Assembly: GCA_016177065.1 (NCBI GenBank) | Contig: JACOVZ010000020.1 | Coordinates: forward strand, 1-9,245 | Length of the DNA stretch: 9,245 nt | Origin: Candidatus Wildermuthbacteria bacterium | GTDB lineage: Bacteria > Patescibacteriota > Minisyncoccia > Minisyncoccales > UBA10102 | Direction: 5' to 3' | Shown here: positions 6,096 to 9,245 of the stretch, one piece after another | Position numbering within the stretch: the first letter of the stretch is position 1 | Layout: each line of letters begins with the position of its first letter | The notes under the pieces: model-generated | The model's input: the letters and a program-made list of their open reading frames with translations, nothing else | The model's database searches: none | What the model was told of the DNA's origin: nothing | Program-made: the position numbers and the translations under genes

Positions 6096-6605
6096 TTGCA
6101 AAAGCAGATTTTCATAAACAACAACATACGGGCTTTGCAGGTTCGCTTAATTGACGAAACCGGAAAACAACTCGGAGTTGTTCCCTTGCAGGAAGCCCTG
6201 AAAACTGCAAAGGAACGGGGGCTGGACCTTATCCAGGTCACAGAAAAGCTGGATACTCCTGTATGCAAGCTGGGAGATTACGGAAAGCACCTGTACCAGA
6301 CGCAAAAAAAAGAGCGCCAGGAAAAAAAGCGCTCGGGAGGCGACTTAAAGGAAGTGCGCCTCACCTTCAATATCTCAACGCATGACATGGAAACAAGGGC
6401 TAATCAGGCTATAAAATTCCTCGCTCGGGGAGATAAGGTAAGGATTACGGTAAGGCTCAGAGGAAGAGAAAAAGCAATGAGGCAGTTTACTGAAGAGAAA
6501 ATCAGATCATTCCTGAAGCTCGTGGAGGCTAAGATCCCCCTGAAGATGGAAACTGGGCTTCAGATTGAACCCCGCGGATTATCAATGATTATTACAAAGA
6601 AGTAG
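6096..6605 (+). CDS. infC: Translation initiation factor IF-3
   Basis: IF3 binds the 30S subunit, prevents subunit joining and checks start-codon and initiator-tRNA pairing. The N-domain reads INNNIRALQVRLIDETGKQLGVVPLQEAL through VCKLGDYGKHLYQTQKKERQEKK, a lysine-rich linker follows, and the C-domain runs KEVRLTFNISTHDMETRANQAIKFLARGDKVRITVRLRGRE to IEPRGLSMIITKK. No ATG exists in frame ahead of the conserved N-domain. The long frame back to a TTG at 6003 lies inside the tmRNA and is rejected. Realistic starts are TTG at 6096 (169 residues, chosen here) or ATT at 6108 (165 residues). E. coli infC uses AUU, through which IF3 controls itself. No Shine-Dalgarno is seen. The gene leads the conserved infC-rpmI-rplT order, with rpmI three bases after its stop. 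Confidence 0.95.
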   Translation: MQKQIFINNNIRALQVRLIDETGKQLGVVPLQEALKTAKERGLDLIQVTEKLDTPVCKLGDYGKHLYQTQKKERQEKKRSGGDLKEVRLTFNISTHDMETRANQAIKFLARGDKVRITVRLRGREKAMRQFTEEKIRSFLKLVEAKIPLKMETGLQIEPRGLSMIITKK

Positions 6606-6608
6606 CGT

Positions 6609-6797
6609 ATGCAAAAAAACAGAAAATCAATCTTGAAGCGGTTCAAGATAACCAAATCGGGAAAAATACTGAGAAGGGCGGCGGGCCAAGACCACAATCT
6701 TGCCAAGAGATCCCCGAAAAGCAAGCGGGGGCGAAGAAAATGGGTTCAGCTTTCAAAAGCCGAGTCAAGAACAATTAAAAAGATGCTCAAGTACTAA
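6609..6797 (+). CDS. rpmI: 50S ribosomal protein bL35
   Basis: Small basic protein of 62 residues, a normal size for bL35, part of the large ribosomal subunit. The family pattern is clear: KSILKRFKITKSGKILRRAAGQDHNLAKRSPKSKRGRRKW, followed by the helical tail SKAESRTIKKMLKY. It starts three bases after infC and ends one base before rplT, so it lies inside the infC-rpmI-rplT operon. In many bacteria bL20 represses rpmI-rplT by binding their mRNA; I could not identify an operator of that kind here. Confidence 0.97.
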   Translation: MQKNRKSILKRFKITKSGKILRRAAGQDHNLAKRSPKSKRGRRKWVQLSKAESRTIKKMLKY

Positions 6798-6798
6798 C

Positions 6799-7152
6799 AT
6801 GGTTCGCGTAAAACGTGGCGTTGCGGCCTCCAGAAGAAGAAAACTCAGCCTCAGGCTTACCAAGGGCTTCAGATGGGGAAGAAAGGCGAAATACAGGCTT
6901 GCGAAAGAAGCGCTTTTGAAGGCGTGGAAATATCAGTTCAGGGACCGCAGAAACAAAAAAAGAACATTCCGCAAACTCTGGGAAACCCAAATTTCTTCTC
7001 AAGCAAGAGCTCTTGGAATCTCCTACAGCAGACTCATCCCTCTCTTAAAAAAGAACGGAGTGGAACTGGACAGGAAAATTCTTTCTTTTCTCGCGAAAGA
7101 AAAGCCTGAAGCGTTCAAGGCAATCATTGAAAAAGTACGCCCTCATTCATAA
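6799..7152 (+). CDS. rplT: 50S ribosomal protein bL20
   Basis: Early large-subunit assembly protein that binds 23S rRNA, 117 residues. Family landmarks are MVRVKRGVAASRRRKLSLRLTKGFRWGRKAKYR at the basic N-terminal extension, the core YQFRDRRNKKRTFRKLWETQI, ARALGISYSRLIPLLKKNGVELDRKILSFLA and the terminal AFKAIIEKV. The ATG at 6799 comes one base after the rpmI stop, which suggests translational coupling. An in-frame extension back to 6700 runs through rpmI in another frame and is not used. Its last six bases overlap the end of the convergent Nudix gene. No terminator hairpin is visible after it. Confidence 0.98.
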   Translation: MVRVKRGVAASRRRKLSLRLTKGFRWGRKAKYRLAKEALLKAWKYQFRDRRNKKRTFRKLWETQISSQARALGISYSRLIPLLKKNGVELDRKILSFLAKEKPEAFKAIIEKVRPHS

Positions 7153-7590
7153 GGATTTTCCTCTTGAAACAAGGTGGTGCGCTTTTGTGAGAAGGCGTTT
7201 TGCATTTTTGAATTTAAGCTTCATCATGGCTTCTTCAAAAGAAAGCCATACGAATCCTGCGTGCTCAAAAGAAATCTTCACCTGCGAAGTCCTGGTGCGG
7301 GCGAAGTAAAATACCACGGTCTTGAAAATTTTCCTCCCTTCAGCCTGGAAAAAATAGTTAATGGCCTCTCTGAACCCGGGAATGAATTCAAGGTCAGAAA
7401 TGCCGGTTTCTTCCTGAACCTCCCTGCGGACGGTCTGCTCTTCTGTTTCTCCCTGCTCCGCATGGCCTTTGGGAAAATCCCAGTATTCCTTCTTGGACCT
7501 CTTGGTTAAAGGATAGTGAAGCAAAAGATAAAGGGGTCTTCCCCCTTCTTCCCTGCATATGATTGCTCCGGCTGATTTTTCTTTAGGCAT
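7147..7590 (-). CDS. Nudix hydrolase, bis(5'-nucleosyl)-tetraphosphatase (Ap4A hydrolase) type
   Basis: Protein of 147 residues with a perfect Nudix box at 42-64: GHAEQGETEEQTVRREVQ then EETGI, fitting G-x5-E-x7-R-E-U-x-E-E-x-G-U. The segment YWDFPKGHAEQGE and the short length resemble the asymmetric Ap4A hydrolases (NUDT2-like), which split dinucleoside tetraphosphates to ATP and AMP. Substrate assignment by family resemblance is tentative; Nudix enzymes vary widely. The N-terminal KSAGAIICREEGGRPLYLLLH is the usual first strand pair of the fold. The ATG overlaps the polX stop by eight bases (ATGCCTAA), so translation is probably coupled to polX. Ap4A is a known side product of aminoacyl-tRNA synthetases, two of which are nearby, but they lie in a different transcription unit. 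It converges on rplT with a 6 bp overlap. Confidence 0.9.
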   Translation of the reverse strand: MPKEKSAGAIICREEGGRPLYLLLHYPLTKRSKKEYWDFPKGHAEQGETEEQTVRREVQEETGISDLEFIPGFREAINYFFQAEGRKIFKTVVFYFARTRTSQVKISFEHAGFVWLSFEEAMMKLKFKNAKRLLTKAHHLVSRGKSL

Positions 7591-9245
7591 CTTTGGTATT
7601 CTTCAATGATTTTTGAAATTTGTCCAGAGGCAGCGTATTCACAATGTCCTTTTTTTCTGCCCACCCTCTTCTTGCCTGGGCAATGCCGTAACGCAAAAGG
7701 GCAAGGTGGCTCTTCGCGTGCGCATCAGAATCAATCGCGAGCCTTGCTCCAGTTCGCACCGCCTCGCGGATATGCGTATCCCGCAAATCAAGGCGCTGGG
7801 GCTGGGCATTAACTTCAAGAATGGTGTTTGTCTTCTTTGCTTTTTGAATCACGGCTTCAATATCCAAATCGTATGAATCTCTTTTTGGCAAAGACCTGCC
7901 CGTAGGATGGAACAAAATGTCCACGTGCGGATTGCCAAGAACCCTTAGAATCCTTTCTGTCATGTCTTTTCTTGTCATCTTAAAATGCGAGTGTACCGAA
8001 GCTCCTACCACATCAAGCTTAGAAAGAACCTCATCTGAAATATCTAAGGTGCCATCTTTTCGGATATTCACCTCAGCTCCTTTCAGAATCTTTATGCCAG
8101 ACACGCGTTTATTCACCCTATCTATCTCTGCCATTTGGCGAAGAAGTTTCTTCTCGTCAGATCCTGCAACCATTGCGAGGTCCTTTGTGTGATCGGTAAT
8201 GGCAATGTATTCCAACCCTTGCCCCTTCGCTTCTTTTGCCATTTCTTCAATGGAATCTGCTCCGTCAGTCCAATCTGTCTGAATCTGAAGGTCTCCTTTC
8301 AAAGAACCATAGGAAATAAGAGTCGGAAGACCCTGAGTGAATGGAGTGAGCCGAAGGACAGCTTCAATCTCTCCCTGGTCTTCACGCAGTTCAGGGGCGA
8401 TATATGGCAGCCCAAGAACCTTGTACACCTCCTCTTCTGTTTTGCCAGCAACCTTTCTTGCGCCCCTGAACACGCCGTACTCTGAAATCTTGAATCCCTT
8501 TTGAATGGCATACGTTCTCAGCTTCACATTGTGCTCTTTGGATCCTGTAAAATACTGGAGACCGGCTCCAAAAATATCCTCGTCTAAAACCCGGAGGTCA
8601 ACGTCAAAACCCTGCAGAGTGCGCACAGAAACCTTGGTTGGGCCCTTACCCCACACTTTGCTGTATTGCACCTTCTCAAGAAAGTACCTAATGGCTGCTT
8701 CCCGTTTTTTTGTCGTCACTAAAATATCTATGTCCCCAATGGTTTCTTTCATGCGCCTGAGAGATCCCGCAGCAACCGCTTCTCTCACAAGCCCGGAGTC
8801 TTTCAGGAGAGATACGATATGTTCCGCATAGGGATAAATATCTCCGAGAAGCCATCTTCCTTGGGACCGCTTGAGGAATGCGATGCTTTGCAGGATATTC
8901 TGCTCGGTTTTCTTTCCAAAACCTGGGAGTTTTCGTATCTTCCCTGCTTGTGCCGCTCTTTCCAAGTCTTTTAGGTTTTTTACCTTTAGATTCTTCCAAA
9001 GGTCCCGCACCATTTTAGGGCCTATGCCTTCAACAGAAGTTAATCCAGAAATATCAATGGGCATTTTCTTTTGATAGGAAGCATAGTCTTTGATGACGCC
9101 GGTATTCAAATACTCCTCAATTCGCTCTGCGATTCCCTTTCCCACTCCCGGGATCTTTTCCAGCCCGCGCAATCCTTCCGACCCGTACACGCTCTCCACG
9201 TCTTGGGGATATGACTCCAACGCCATGGCAGCCCTCTCATAGGCC
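7583..9245 (-). CDS. polX: DNA polymerase/3'-5' exonuclease PolX (5' end off window)
   Basis: Family X repair polymerase with a C-terminal PHP phosphoesterase domain. The frame is open to the right edge. The codons before the ATG at 9226 read AYERAA, which matches the internal PolX pattern RAY-RAA, so that ATG is internal and a short N-terminus is missing. Numbering from that Met: helix-hairpin-helix IPGVGKGIAERI (25-36), second pair VEGIGPKMV and LPGFGKKTEQNI (65-111), nucleotidyltransferase motif AAGSLRRMKETIGDIDIL with Asp165/Asp167 and third-metal region FDVDLRV (207-213), YFTGSKEHNVKLR (225-237), then the PHP domain from GDLQIQTDWTDG (311-322). PHP ligands kept are His346, Glu385, His412, His440, Asp501 and His503. 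The first HxH pair is replaced by Gln314 and Gln316. The Nudix gene follows with an 8 bp overlap. Confidence 0.96.
   Translation of the reverse strand, partial: AYERAAMALESYPQDVESVYGSEGLRGLEKIPGVGKGIAERIEEYLNTGVIKDYASYQKKMPIDISGLTSVEGIGPKMVRDLWKNLKVKNLKDLERAAQAGKIRKLPGFGKKTEQNILQSIAFLKRSQGRWLLGDIYPYAEHIVSLLKDSGLVREAVAAGSLRRMKETIGDIDILVTTKKREAAIRYFLEKVQYSKVWGKGPTKVSVRTLQGFDVDLRVLDEDIFGAGLQYFTGSKEHNVKLRTYAIQKGFKISEYGVFRGARKVAGKTEEEVYKVLGLPYIAPELREDQGEIEAVLRLTPFTQGLPTLISYGSLKGDLQIQTDWTDGADSIEEMAKEAKGQGLEYIAITDHTKDLAMVAGSDEKKLLRQMAEIDRVNKRVSGIKILKGAEVNIRKDGTLDISDEVLSKLDVVGASVHSHFKMTRKDMTERILRVLGNPHVDILFHPTGRSLPKRDSYDLDIEAVIQKAKKTNTILEVNAQPQRLDLRDTHIREAVRTGARLAIDSDAHAKSHLALLRYGIAQARRGWAEKKDIVNTLPLDKFQKSLKNTKDA

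Noticed and set aside
6700..6798. Extended start of rplT at 6700
   Set aside because: It runs through rpmI in another frame. The bL20 family begins at the MVRVKRGV encoded from 6799.
7080..7104. CTTTTCT/AGAAAAG inverted repeat as a terminator
   Set aside because: It lies within rplT about 50 bases before the stop, in lysine-rich codons, and has no following T run.
9224..9226. ATG at 9226 as the true polX start
   Set aside because: The frame continues upstream as AYERAA, matching the conserved PolX N-terminal helix, and PolX proteins carry more residues ahead of this point.

Overview
The window looks like a compact bacterial chromosome segment made almost entirely of translation and genome-maintenance genes. 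I infer a Patescibacteria/CPR (Parcubacteria-like) genome. The reasons are tight packing, a type-B isoleucyl-tRNA synthetase with a PGLHHV signature, very short or negative intergenic distances, almost no clear Shine-Dalgarno sites, and a PolX whose PHP motif reads QxQ. No rRNA or marker tree is available here, so this placement is an inference. I see no mobile elements, CRISPR arrays, tRNA genes or phage genes.

Layout. (1) Positions 1-5200, minus strand: argS followed 36 bp later by ileS, which runs off the left edge. The ileS frame stays open for at least 1149 codons and contains a complete histidine-phosphatase (phosphoglycerate-mutase-like) domain of about 205 residues, placed between the two CxxC halves of a zinc-ribbon-like element in the synthetase body. 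(2) Positions 5201-5280: a short divergent intergenic region with candidate back-to-back overlapping promoters. (3) Positions 5281-7152, plus strand: smpB, ssrA (tmRNA), infC, rpmI, rplT. The tmRNA is recognisable from its acceptor stem, T arm, helix 2, all four pseudoknots and a tag reading frame ending in YAYA. Its acceptor stem overlaps the last codons and the stop of smpB. infC starts just after it at a non-ATG codon. (4) Positions 7147-9245, minus strand: polX (5' end beyond the right edge) overlapping by 8 bp a Nudix hydrolase gene of the Ap4A-hydrolase type. The Nudix gene converges on rplT with a 6 bp overlap.

The genes fit together as a translation island: two class I aminoacyl-tRNA synthetases, both parts of the trans-translation rescue system, initiation factor 3 and ribosomal proteins bL35 and bL20. 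The Nudix enzyme may clear Ap4A-type side products of aminoacyl-tRNA synthetases. PolX is a repair polymerase. No convincing intrinsic terminator was seen, including at the rplT/Nudix convergence. No gene-free stretch longer than 300 bases remains once the tmRNA is recognised.

The most notable points are the phosphatase domain inside IleRS, the smpB/ssrA overlap (tmRNA 5' processing would remove the smpB stop codon), the tmRNA tag ending YAYA, the infC non-ATG start beside the tmRNA 3' end, and the loss of two metal-binding histidines in the PolX PHP domain.
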